Shown here one piece after another: positions 26,962 to 34,699 of a stretch of DNA of 64,000 bases. Location: positions 62,001 through 126,000 of the forward strand of contig JAAUSR010000001.1 of the NCBI GenBank assembly GCA_012032555.1. Reading direction: 5' to 3'. The DNA is from Thioploca sp. GTDB taxonomy: Bacteria; Pseudomonadota; Gammaproteobacteria; Beggiatoales; Beggiatoaceae. The translations under genes and the position numbers were made by a program. Below the pieces are notes generated by a model. The model searched no databases and was not told the DNA's origin. It saw nothing but the letters and a program-made list of their open reading frames with translations. Every line of letters begins with the position of its first letter. The first letter of the stretch is position 1.

Positions 26962-28301
26962 TATTGATCCTCCTTTACGATTGTGATTCTTCCTAAAGCT
27001 GGAATTCTAGTGTCTTCGTGAACGATATAAACTCGCCAATCATTTTTATCGAGTGGAGCAATCTTTATAGGTATAGTAACAGCCTCTTGCTCATCGTTGG
27101 GTGTATCGTTGGCAAGTAATATCGCCGATGTCCATGGAAGAACACTGGAATCTCGTCTAATAAAAATTTTCACATTATCACTGTAATTAGTGGCACTGGC
27201 GTTCCAACTTACTGTTATGTCTTCACCTCTATGGTAAGTACCACTAGTTGGCTGAATATTAGCTTGTTGAAATTCTTCATCAGCAAATTGCGAATCCCCC
27301 GTTCTAAACCAAGCGGCAGAACCTCTCATCGATATTAGCTTACCGTCTTTATAGGGACGCACTTGCCATCTGTACCACTGATTTTTTTTCAGTACTCCAC
27401 CTGGAGGTTGGCATTGGGATGATAAGAAATTTGATACCCCTGGTCCGAGCCTGAAAGGATTCTCCCACTCACAGTAGTTAACGGGCAAATCTCCTTGACG
27501 AATGTTACCGTATCCATCTGTTTCATACAGTGTGAATTCAAAGAAATCAACCAATTCCTTTGAAAAATCCCAATCAAAAGTGATGGGAATGTCCCAATGT
27601 ACTCCTTCTGCACCATCTTTAGGTGTAATCAATTTAACGCCTCCTAACAAATTGAAAGTGGCTGTACAATCCATATTAGTAGTGATACTCAATGCAGAAG
27701 AGCAATTAGGATTTCCCGACCAACCTTCAAAAGTGGAATTTGATTCTGGTCTTGCAGATAAAGTGATCATCGTACCCGCATCATAGGTGTTACTACATCT
27801 GTCTCCACAGTCGAGTTTTACGCCTTCATTATCCTCTGAACCCACGACCTTACCCGTTCCTGTTCCGGTCTTGTTAACCGTTAAGTTAACTACCTCAACG
27901 AAAACAGCTGTGCAGGTTTTATCCCTTGCCATCAATACTTTGATAGCCTTATCAAATCTGCCTTCAAGTGAGCAATAATCGCCTTTCCATTCTTCAAACC
28001 TTGAATTTGCACTAGGATTAGCAATCAGGGTAATATAGTCACCCAATTGATATTTTTCCGAGCAAGTTCCTTGACATTCAATAGGATTTCTTCCTATGCC
28101 TGCAGGCATTGTTATTGTGCCCCCACCTTCCACAACTACAGTAAGTTCTTCAACTTCATGTTCTTGTGCTGCTACCGTAGTAGTTATCAATAGCAGATAA
28201 AAAAACCACCCCACTAATTTCTTAAGACAAGATCGCCTTCTTAGTAAAGGTGGTAAAGTATGATGTCTACTCTGTGATTTTGGTTTCTTGAAAATTTGCA
28301 T
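26961..28301 (-). CDS. Exported protein with two divergent InlB B-type repeats
   Basis: A 446-residue exported protein. After a basic N-terminus and hydrophobic signal (LVGWFFYLLLITTTVAAQ) come two bacterial repeat domains: LTVVVEGGGTITMPAGIGRN ... C..C.. ITLIANPSANSRFEEWKGDYC and LTVNKTGTGTGKVVGSEDNE ... CGDRCSNTYDAG ... SARPESNSTFEGWSGN, each with paired cysteines and the F-x-x-W motif. A beta-sandwich region resembling fibronectin modules (SDGAEGVHWDIPITFDWDFS-type) and a final domain (YHRGEDITVSWNAS) follow. First gene of the operon with the VWA protein. Upstream lies a 94-bp element that is repeated before the EAR-propeller gene. Confidence 0.7.
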   Translation of the reverse strand: MQIFKKPKSQSRHHTLPPLLRRRSCLKKLVGWFFYLLLITTTVAAQEHEVEELTVVVEGGGTITMPAGIGRNPIECQGTCSEKYQLGDYITLIANPSANSRFEEWKGDYCSLEGRFDKAIKVLMARDKTCTAVFVEVVNLTVNKTGTGTGKVVGSEDNEGVKLDCGDRCSNTYDAGTMITLSARPESNSTFEGWSGNPNCSSALSITTNMDCTATFNLLGGVKLITPKDGAEGVHWDIPITFDWDFSKELVDFFEFTLYETDGYGNIRQGDLPVNYCEWENPFRLGPGVSNFLSSQCQPPGGVLKKNQWYRWQVRPYKDGKLISMRGSAAWFRTGDSQFADEEFQQANIQPTSGTYHRGEDITVSWNASATNYSDNVKIFIRRDSSVLPWTSAILLANDTPNDEQEAVTIPIKIAPLDKNDWRVYIVHEDTRIPALGRITIVKEDQ

Positions 28302-28318
28302 AATTAATTTCCTAGTGC

Positions 28319-28381
28319 ATTAAGCGTCAGCCGTAACGCACCCTAATTAACGGTCAGTGTGCTACGCTAACGCACCCTACT
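28319..28381. repeat. Two adjacent GTAGGGTGCGTTA-type repeat units
   Basis: Two units ending ...AACGCACCCTAA (near 28335) and ...TAACGCACCCTACTT (near 28368), with the companion GCGTCAGCCG and GTGCTACGCTA arms. They sit between the start of the minus-strand gene and the 94-bp duplicated element, that is, inside the presumed 5' leader. Confidence 0.55.
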
Positions 28382-28468
28382 TAATTTCCGTCCTCAAACT
28401 GACTGAGTTTGGGAGAAACAAAGGCTCTAGCTCAAAGTAAGCCATGATTTCAATCAAAACCATGACTT

Positions 28469-28562
28469 CAATTTTCACTAGTCCTTATTACTATTAGTCG
28501 CTGGGGAGAGGTAAAATGTGACCGGTTTTTTAAAAAATTTTTTGCTTGAAGATTTTTGAATT
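28469..28562 (-). promoter_or_regulatory. 94-bp duplicated upstream element, copy A
   Basis: Aligns without gaps to 33497-33590 with about 8 differences in 94 positions. It holds a conserved block CTTATTACTATTAGTCGCTG and GGAGAGGTAAAATGTGACCG, followed by a pure A/T stretch. Both copies lie about 150-170 bases upstream of a minus-strand exported-protein gene and 60-115 bases before a plus-strand gene. I infer a shared promoter or leader for the exported proteins, since the A/T stretch is on the distal side with respect to the minus-strand genes. Confidence 0.6.
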
Positions 28563-28621
28563 TAGGTTGAAAATAAAAAATTTTATTTAACCTTATTTTT
28601 AAGCATTACCGGAGAAATGTT

Positions 28622-29059
28622 ATGGGCAACCCACTGTATGATACTGATTTTTATGGCTGGGTTAATCAGCAAGCCCAATTACTACGATCAGGTAAATTTA
28701 CTGAGGCAGATATGGATAACCTTGCCGAAGAAGTAGAAGATATGGGCAAAAACCTGATAAGAATGCTTGAAAGTAGACTAGAGATTTTGCTGATACATTT
28801 ACTAAAGTGGCAATACCAACCCACTCATAGAGGCAAAAGTTGGCGAGTGACTATTGTTGAGCAAAGACTCGCTTTGGCAAAGCATCTTAGAAACAACCCG
28901 AGTTTAAAGCCTAAAGTTCCCAATGCCATAACCGAGAGCTATGCCGATGCGATGGTACGAGCGTCAGTAGAAACCGGATTACCCAAAAATAATTTTCCCG
29001 AAATTTGTCCCTATCGTTTTGAAGAAATCATGGATGAAAATTTTTGGCCGGAATCCTGA
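28622..29059 (+). CDS. DUF29 family protein (copy 1)
   Basis: A 145-residue DUF29 protein. Characteristic blocks are YDTDFYGWVNQQAQLLRSGK, LAEEVEDMGKN, LLIHLLKWQYQPTHRGKSWR and the C-terminal FEEIMDENFWPES. The family is very common in cyanobacteria and large sulfur bacteria, often in many copies per genome, and its function is unknown. Start ATG 28622 follows a CGGAG site. It is divergent from the InlB-repeat gene and lies 60 bases from the duplicated 94-bp element. A second DUF29 gene is at 34081. Confidence 0.9.
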   Translation: MGNPLYDTDFYGWVNQQAQLLRSGKFTEADMDNLAEEVEDMGKNLIRMLESRLEILLIHLLKWQYQPTHRGKSWRVTIVEQRLALAKHLRNNPSLKPKVPNAITESYADAMVRASVETGLPKNNFPEICPYRFEEIMDENFWPES

Positions 29060-29064
29060 TGGAA

Positions 29065-29165
29065 GTAAGGTGTGTTAGTGAAGCGTAGAGTGGATAAGGC
29101 GTCAGCCGTCATCTACCTTCATCGAATTCAACCGCTGGTATATGGCGCTGCGCTTATACACCCTA
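29065..29165. repeat. Composite palindromic repeat
   Basis: GTAAGGTGTGTTAGTGAAGC at the left and CTGCGCTTATACACCCTAC at the right form the outer arms; an inner GGCGTCAGCCGTC hairpin lies between. It follows directly on the DUF29 stop codon and precedes the PIN-toxin gene. Confidence 0.5.
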
Positions 29166-29257
29166 CGCAAGCTGGAACGCAAGATCCATATCTTGTATAC
29201 ACTCGTTTGGTGCATTCACCGTAAAATATCAGAGCAAGCTATTATCTCGAAACACTG

Positions 29258-29731
29258 ATGAAACCAAAGGTTTATATTGAAACCAGCATACCAAGCTACT
29301 TGACAGCACGTCCAAGCAATGATATTCGTGCAATGGCAAATCAAAATGTTACGCTTGAATGGTGGGAAAATCGTCGCAGCCGGTTTGATTTATTTGTGTC
29401 TGAGTTGGTTATTGCTGAAATTTCGCTAGGCCATCCTGACGCAGCAAAACGACGTATGGAAGCCATTGCCGGATTGCCGAAACTTGCCGTTAGTGAAGAG
29501 GTAAGACTTCTTGCAAGTGTTTTGATAACGGAAGGTTCCATTCCCGAGAAAGCGGAAGTTGATGCTTATCATATCGCTGTAGCCACAGTAAACGGTATGG
29601 AATACTTGTTGACCTGGAATTGTACGCATATTGCTAACGCTATACTTAGGCCAAAAATTGAGGCTACTTGTAGGAAACACGGATTTGAACCGCCGATTAT
29701 TTGTACACCTCAAGAGTTAATGGGAGATTAA
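29258..29731 (+). CDS. PIN-domain toxin of a VapC-like type II toxin-antitoxin pair
   Basis: A 157-residue PIN-domain protein, predicted Mg-dependent endoribonuclease. It starts KPKVYIETSIPSYL with the family's acidic residue in YIET instead of the more usual D; SELVIAEIS gives the second acidic residue, EVDAYHIAVA the third, and TWNCTHIANA the conserved Asn/His region. The ending EPPIICTPQELMGD is typical of this PIN subfamily. Four bases downstream is a 58-codon gene that accompanies such PIN proteins. The pair appears intact, unlike the VapBC locus at 33.7 kb. Confidence 0.85.
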   Translation: MKPKVYIETSIPSYLTARPSNDIRAMANQNVTLEWWENRRSRFDLFVSELVIAEISLGHPDAAKRRMEAIAGLPKLAVSEEVRLLASVLITEGSIPEKAEVDAYHIAVATVNGMEYLLTWNCTHIANAILRPKIEATCRKHGFEPPIICTPQELMGD

Positions 29732-29734
29732 ACC

Positions 29735-29911
29735 ATGTGGCAAGACCCGATTGTAGAGGAAGTCCGTAGATTTCGTGACCAATACGCTAGTCAGTTAGGT
29801 TACGACATTAACCGGATATTTCAGGATATACAGAAGCGACAAGCTCAATCTAGCAACAAGTTGGTGTTTTTTCCGCCTAGAACACCAATCAAAATACCAA
29901 AAACTGCCTAA
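29735..29911 (+). CDS. Small partner (putative antitoxin) of the PIN protein
   Basis: 58 residues, starting MWQDPIVEEVRRFRDQYASQ and ending in a basic PPRTPIKIPKTA. This D-P-I-V-E-E-V-R-R start is typical of short proteins found directly behind PIN-domain genes of the same subfamily. The gene begins three bases after the PIN stop codon, so the two are translated together. The order toxin-then-partner is reversed from classical vapBC. Antitoxin function is inferred from position; no DNA-binding motif is obvious in so short a chain. Confidence 0.65.
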   Translation: MWQDPIVEEVRRFRDQYASQLGYDINRIFQDIQKRQAQSSNKLVFFPPRTPIKIPKTA

Positions 29912-30008
29912 TGTGGTGATATAGCGCAGGCCATATAAAATGATTACGAAATATAGAAAGCAAAGAGCTCTTCAATCGAACAATTTTTTTGTTGACGAAT
30001 AGCAGTTT

Positions 30009-30092
30009 GTAGGAGGCGCTGAGTTGGCGAAGCACATCATTAGTAGTGGTGATACTCCCAAATGAGGCGCTTCGTTCCTCAGCGCCTCCTAC
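30009..30092. repeat. Large hairpin repeat with 15-bp perfect arms
   Basis: Arms GTAGGAGGCGCTGAG (30009-30023) and CTCAGCGCCTCCTAC (30078-30092) are perfect reverse complements; inside, GGCGAAGC and GCGCTTCG extend the fold. It occupies most of the 360-base gap between the PIN pair and the convergent EAR-propeller gene; apart from it and the terminator at 30234 the gap holds nothing recognisable. Confidence 0.7.
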
Positions 30093-30223
30093 GCGAGCTA
30101 TGTTAATAACTCTTCTATTATCATTATGCAAGTTATTTTTAAAATTAACATATTGTTATATTTAAATATTTGCCATTTTTAATTTGAACATCGAGTTAAT
30201 TGATGATCCACCCGAGATAATCC

Positions 30224-30260
30224 CCAAAAAAATAGTAGGGTGGGCATTGCCCACCCTACT
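30224..30260 (-). terminator. Rho-independent terminator of the EAR-propeller gene
   Basis: A 13-bp perfect stem AGTAGGGTGGGCA / TGCCCACCCTACT with a 1-base loop (30234-30260). Read on the minus strand it is followed by TATTTTTTTGGGG, so it is a strong intrinsic terminator 15 bases after the stop of the minus-strand gene. The stem sequence itself is a member of the GTAGGGTG repeat family, showing that the repeat has been recruited as a terminator here. Confidence 0.75.
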
Positions 30261-30274
30261 TAAATGTCAGTTTA

Positions 30275-33200
30275 TCAATCAGTCAAAGGCACCCATCCCT
30301 CCAAATCGGGATCGAGAAGATAGAAGCTACTGCTACCATCGAAATGAACTTCTTCTAAACCGTAACAATAGCTCGGCTTCCCTTCGACTGCAGTATCATC
30401 TAACCACAGTGCAATTGGATTGATACTCAGGTCATCAAAGGTATAAGAACTGCCTTCACCTTTAGCTATTAACAATTGCTCAGTCAACTGAGTGATATCC
30501 TGATATTCATCAACTTCTTTATCCCAACATTGACCGTCGGCAACCCAGGCTCGCCACACTTGGAAACCAACGCAATTGTCTTCATAACCAGTTTGCCAGT
30601 TCAAGCGGAAACCATTGGCTAGCGGTGTGAGAGTCGAATGGGAGAGGGTTACGGCTAAAGGTTTAAAAAAGTTAGCAATGCATTCTTTAGAATTATCTAA
30701 AATCACCTCAGCAGTTAGCTCAGTCCCACTACAAGCACCTTGCCAGCCGGTAAAGCTATAACCAGTGGCTGGTGTTGCCGTCAGAGTAACTGTGGTGTTG
30801 GGCAGATAATCGGCACTGCAAACTGTTCCACAATCAATTTTTTCTTGGTCATCGGTAACCGTGCCATTACCTTGCTTAATCACGGTGAGACTGGGGTTGT
30901 CTTCATTGACCGTTATAGCCAAATCACAAGTAACATTGGTGAGACTATGACCCTCAAAAGCGGTATCACAAATGTTAATGGCGAGGCTGTTTTCACCATC
31001 TTGACTAAGGACAGTGAAATTAACCGTTACCACCTCAAAATGACCACTGGGCTTGTTCTCGCCAAGTTGCCCAGCAACAAAATCAACTTGTCCCTGTGCT
31101 TGATTAATATCGTTCACCGAGGTATCAAAAGCAGAACTCGCTTTCAGTGAATTAGCTTTTAATAAACTTGGATCAAAACCTAACCGTAGCGCAATGGCAT
31201 CAATCGCTTGACTTTCATCGGCTTCTATTTTCACCGTGACATCGAAACGATCACCAGCGGCTAATAGTGGAGTTGATGTTCTCAACCCTTTCTTGACAGT
31301 GGGACCGCCTTGCTTATTAACACCCATGAAATTAAAGTGCTTGAAAATTGGAAAAGCATCTTGGACATCAACACTACCACTATTATCTAAATCAAAATGT
31401 TTGGTAAGAAAGGTTTTGTCTTCATCTTTAGAATCCACTTGGCCATCTAAGCTGTAGTCCACCTTGGGAATCGGGCTTTGCCACAAATAAGTGGTAAAAA
31501 CACTGATATCATGTATTCCTATTAGATTATCAGGCGTCGTGGGGGTATTGTAGTCTGGATCCAAACCAATGAGATCACCGGCCTGCAATGGTTCCAAATT
31601 CAGCGTAGTGGTTTCACAGGTTTTTATCTCAATGCTTTGCTTTTGTTGTAAGAGATTATTCCAACCGACATAGACATCATATTTACCTGGGTTAAGTTTC
31701 CACTTTACTGCTCCGAGGCTAAATTTACCTTCCTCGTCGGTCATTACTTCGTACAAAGTTTCTGGCACCGGCGGACCAATATGGATTCTTAAGGGATGAT
31801 TTTTATAGGGAATTTTTCCATCTTTGGTTTCAACTTGAGCAACGCCGTTCAAGAAACCTAAATCGTCTACCACGAGGGTTATGTCATCCGCATTAGACAA
31901 AAATGACTCTGCTGCTAGTAACGCCTCGGTTTTACGGGGAGCCGTCTTGTTGAATACTAAACTGGTTTTACCAGCCTTGGTGGCATTGAACGTGATGGTC
32001 ATTAAATCAAAAGTTCCCTTAGGCTTGTCTTTTTCCAAGGTAGAGGCAACAAAATTAAGTTCACCTTTGTCGTTATCAACCGTGTTGACGATAGCCGAAA
32101 GCTTAGTACCGGGTTTAATACCATCCTTGGCGACTTGAAGCATATCGGGATCAAAATTCAAGTAAGCGCTCACGGTATCAACCGCTTGGTCAACAGGAGC
32201 CTGTACTTTGATAGTTAAATCAAAGCTTTGGCAGGTAGAAATTTCTGGAATGGTAGAAGTTGTTAACTTGACTCCGTTGTCAAATTTATAAATTGTTGAA
32301 TAACTACTGTCCGCCGTATAACCATTAGCCAGTGCTAAATAGTAGTCAGTACCCATGGTGAAAAATTCCCAATCTCTCCCATAAATACCACTAAAAGATT
32401 GAAATTCGACTAAACCACTGCTCGTTAAACGATAGATTTTTGGAGTAGCATTACTATAATTGGCTACTGCTAAGTAGGCATTATTACCCACAGTGAAGAA
32501 TTCAGCATCCCAAAGATAATTAAGGGGAATGGGTTGAGCTTGAGCTTCCGCAAATTGTTTTCCATCCCACGGATAGATTTTTGAGGAGGTTGAGGGGCTA
32601 TTTTCGCTAGCTATTGCCAAGTAAGACTTACTACCAATCGTGTAAAATTCCATATCGGTAGCATAGGCAGTGTTGGCAGTGGAAATGGATTGGAATGGTT
32701 CAAATTTGTTTTCATTCCACTGATAAATTATTGAGGAAGTGTTACTATCGCTAGCTATTGCTAAATAGTGGTTATTGCCAATCGTGAAAAATTCGCTATC
32801 TCGAGCGTGTGTAATATTAGGTAGTGATTGAATTTGCTCAAATTTATTATTCTTCCACTGATAAATGATAGCCACATTACTACCAGAATAATTAGCCGCT
32901 GTCAAATAAGAATTTTCTCCAATCGTGAAAAATTCTACGTCAAAAATCCCAGAGCTGGATAAGGATAAGTTGGTATCTACAAACTTTGTCCCCTCCCATT
33001 TGTAGATTTTTAATGAGCTAGCAGAATAGTTAGCCAGTGCCAAATAAGGAGTATTGTCAATAGTAAAAAATTCCCAATCATAAGATCCAGACGGGTAACT
33101 CTCTGGAAGTGCCACAAATTGTTTCTTGCTATCATCCCAACGATAGATTTTGGAATTCGTGTTATAATTAGCCACCGCCAAGTAATAATCGTTGTCGATA

Positions 33201-33346
33201 GTAAAAGATTCCCAATCCCAGGCTTGATAAGTTGAGATTGATGGTATCGATTTAAATTCAGGTTTTGCCTGAGCTAAGGGCAGCCAACCGATTAACAAAA
33301 CAATGAGAAGCCATTTTTCCCATTGAATCCGAAATAAATAAGTCAT
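30275..33346 (-). CDS. Exported EAR-propeller / cohesin / dockerin / InlB-repeat protein
   Basis: A 1023-residue exported protein. I place the start at ATG 33346 because GGAG lies seven bases upstream and the product begins with a good signal peptide (WLLIVLLIGWLPLAQA); an open frame extends 51 codons further but is not protein-like. Residues about 35-355 hold seven EAR/EPTP repeats of about 46 residues (pattern DxEFFTIGxxxYLAxAN...IYxW), enough for one seven-bladed propeller. Then follow a cohesin-like domain, a carboxypeptidase-regulatory-like beta-sandwich, a dockerin-like EF-hand pair (DYSLDGQVDSKD, DLDNSGSVDVQD), a second cohesin-like domain, an InlB-type repeat (YSFTGWQGAC) and the C-terminal fibronectin-like module. 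Likely a surface or matrix adhesin. Confidence 0.75.
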   Translation of the reverse strand: MTYLFRIQWEKWLLIVLLIGWLPLAQAKPEFKSIPSISTYQAWDWESFTIDNDYYLAVANYNTNSKIYRWDDSKKQFVALPESYPSGSYDWEFFTIDNTPYLALANYSASSLKIYKWEGTKFVDTNLSLSSSGIFDVEFFTIGENSYLTAANYSGSNVAIIYQWKNNKFEQIQSLPNITHARDSEFFTIGNNHYLAIASDSNTSSIIYQWNENKFEPFQSISTANTAYATDMEFYTIGSKSYLAIASENSPSTSSKIYPWDGKQFAEAQAQPIPLNYLWDAEFFTVGNNAYLAVANYSNATPKIYRLTSSGLVEFQSFSGIYGRDWEFFTMGTDYYLALANGYTADSSYSTIYKFDNGVKLTTSTIPEISTCQSFDLTIKVQAPVDQAVDTVSAYLNFDPDMLQVAKDGIKPGTKLSAIVNTVDNDKGELNFVASTLEKDKPKGTFDLMTITFNATKAGKTSLVFNKTAPRKTEALLAAESFLSNADDITLVVDDLGFLNGVAQVETKDGKIPYKNHPLRIHIGPPVPETLYEVMTDEEGKFSLGAVKWKLNPGKYDVYVGWNNLLQQKQSIEIKTCETTTLNLEPLQAGDLIGLDPDYNTPTTPDNLIGIHDISVFTTYLWQSPIPKVDYSLDGQVDSKDEDKTFLTKHFDLDNSGSVDVQDAFPIFKHFNFMGVNKQGGPTVKKGLRTSTPLLAAGDRFDVTVKIEADESQAIDAIALRLGFDPSLLKANSLKASSAFDTSVNDINQAQGQVDFVAGQLGENKPSGHFEVVTVNFTVLSQDGENSLAINICDTAFEGHSLTNVTCDLAITVNEDNPSLTVIKQGNGTVTDDQEKIDCGTVCSADYLPNTTVTLTATPATGYSFTGWQGACSGTELTAEVILDNSKECIANFFKPLAVTLSHSTLTPLANGFRLNWQTGYEDNCVGFQVWRAWVADGQCWDKEVDEYQDITQLTEQLLIAKGEGSSYTFDDLSINPIALWLDDTAVEGKPSYCYGLEEVHFDGSSSFYLLDPDLEGWVPLTD

Positions 33347-33496
33347 TCTTAATTCTCCATGAAAATGATAAAAACTATGACCGCTAGATTGGTGGGGTAG
33401 CCAACCGCCAGCGGCACGATGGTTAAAATGCCCCCGTTGAATTTCCCTCCGTGGGTTGAAAGTACTAAAGCAATATTGGTTGGTATAAACTCCATC

Positions 33497-33590
33497 CAAT
33501 TTTCAGTAGTCCTTATTACTATTAGTCGCTGTGGAGAGGTAAAATGTGACCGGTTTTCGAAAAAAAATTTTCCTTGAAGATTTTTTAATT
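33497..33590 (-). promoter_or_regulatory. 94-bp duplicated upstream element, copy B
   Basis: Second copy of the element at 28469-28562, about 91 percent identical by manual alignment and without gaps. It starts about 150 bases before the start codon of the EAR-propeller gene and contains the same blocks CTTATTACTATTAGTCGCTG and GGAGAGGTAAAATGTGACCG next to an A/T run. Between it and the start codon is a leader with no recognised riboswitch. Confidence 0.6.
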
Positions 33591-33704
33591 AATTTATACA
33601 ATAATAAATTTGTACAAGGTACTGTATACTGCTCATGTCATGACTTAAACTCGGAATAAATACCTCGACGTTCTGCCTTCAGGGCTAATCTTGACTAGGA
33701 GTTT

Positions 33705-33938
33705 ATGATGCAAATTACTTTGAGTTTACCCAAAGCGGTGGTAATACAACTGCAACAGCTACCCAATCCCGATAAATTTGTGTCTGAAGTGGTGATAAAG
33801 GCGTTATCTCAAAGAAACCCAGAAATTAACAAACTGAGGGTGTTGCCGGTATTTCATGGCGATGGTCTTCAGCCGGGCGTTGATTTGAATAATGCTAGAC
33901 AACTGCAAGCTAGGATGGATGAAGATGGGTTTGCCTGA
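33705..33938 (+). CDS. VapB-like antitoxin
   Basis: A 77-residue protein starting MMQITLSLPKAVVIQLQQLP, a short beta strand plus helix as in small antitoxins that pair with PIN toxins, and ending LQPGVDLNNARQLQARMDED, the usual toxin-binding tail of VapB-type proteins encoded before VapC. An AGGAG site precedes the start. It overlaps a truncated vapC frame by 14 bases, so this is an antitoxin whose toxin has been lost. Confidence 0.7.
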   Translation: MMQITLSLPKAVVIQLQQLPNPDKFVSEVVIKALSQRNPEINKLRVLPVFHGDGLQPGVDLNNARQLQARMDEDGFA

Positions 33939-34002
33939 TGTGAATATTCTGATTTATGCTTATCGTGCTGAACTGGAAGCGCATACGATATGTAAAGAAT
34001 AG
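33925..34002 (+). pseudogene. vapC toxin remnant
   Basis: ATG 33925, inside the antitoxin gene, reads MGLPDVNILIYAYRAELEAH, the canonical PIN-domain start with the first catalytic aspartate, then stops at 34000 after 25 codons. Past the stop the same frame continues LEM, then another stop and IVEN, after which similarity disappears. Only the first beta strand and helix remain, so no RNase activity is possible. Confidence 0.7.
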
Positions 34003-34080
34003 CTAGAAATGTGAATTGTTGAAAATATGAAACTACTGAGTCTCATTTAAGAATTTTAGCTTAATTAGTGGATAATTATC

Positions 34081-34539
34081 ATGAAAGCAATAACTTATCA
34101 ACAAGATTTCTATGCTTGGACTCAGCAGAATGCGCAAGGGTTGCGGCAAGGTAAGCTAACCGAAATTGATGTCATCAACATCGCTGAAGAACTCGAAAGT
34201 ATGGGTAAAAGTCAACAACATGCCTTAATTAATCGCTTAGCAGTATTGTTGATGCATTTACTCCAATGGCAGTTTCAATCGGCGAAACGTTCACGAAACT
34301 GGGAATTAACTATCATCGAACAACGTCAAGAAATCGTTGATTTATTAGAAGATAGTCCGAGTCTTAAACATAGTATGGAAGCTCAATTGGCTAAAGCTTA
34401 TAACAAAGCCGTTATTAAAGCGGAACTGGAAACGGGGATTCGATACACCGATTTTCCCTCCAGCTGTCTTTATACTTTAGAACAAGTGTTAGATGATAAC
34501 TTTTACCCGGAAAGCCACTCGCTGGAACACTGCAATTAA
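34081..34539 (+). CDS. DUF29 family protein (copy 2)
   Basis: A 152-residue DUF29 protein: YQQDFYAWTQQNAQGLRQGK, IAEELESMGKSQQHAL, LLMHLLQWQFQSAKRSRNWE, and LEQVLDDNFYPES near the end. The final residues SLEHCN and the stop codon fall in the left arm of a MITE-like palindrome (34528-34680), so the repeat has replaced the original terminus by a few codons; the domain itself is complete. Function unknown, as for copy 1. Confidence 0.9.
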   Translation: MKAITYQQDFYAWTQQNAQGLRQGKLTEIDVINIAEELESMGKSQQHALINRLAVLLMHLLQWQFQSAKRSRNWELTIIEQRQEIVDLLEDSPSLKHSMEAQLAKAYNKAVIKAELETGIRYTDFPSSCLYTLEQVLDDNFYPESHSLEHCN

Positions 34540-34680
34540 GTTAAGCCGGATTCTCCCCCTCCTTGGTAAGGAGGGGGTGGGGGGTGGTAATTAACCATTT
34601 GAATGAGATGAACTTTTTTAACCACCCCCGGCCCCTCCTTGTTAAGGAGGGGAGAAATTTTTCTTAACTTAATGGCAGTG
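34528..34680. mobile_element. MITE-like palindromic element, 153 bp
   Basis: The ends are inverted: CACTGCAATTAAGTTAAG at 34528-34545 and CTTAACTTAATGGCAGTG at 34663-34680, differing in one position. Inside, CTCCCCCTCCTTGGTAAGGA and the CCCCTCCTTGTTAAGGAGGG segment form further hairpins, with GGGGTGGTAATTAA opposite TTAACCACCCCC. It encodes nothing. A half copy lies at 18034-18093 and an end fragment at 44595-44613. This is the structure of a non-autonomous palindromic element; target-site duplication could not be established. Confidence 0.7.
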
Positions 34681-34699
34681 ACTTGCTGGAGTGAAAAAT

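Noticed and set aside
29426-29713. Minus-strand open frames inside the PIN-toxin gene
   Set aside because: The plus strand carries a recognised PIN domain with conserved residues and a coupled partner gene; the antisense frames have none.
33440-33480. GTGGGTTGAAAG-type motif reminiscent of a CRISPR repeat end
   Set aside because: Occurs once, with no regular spacing, no spacers and no cas gene in the window.
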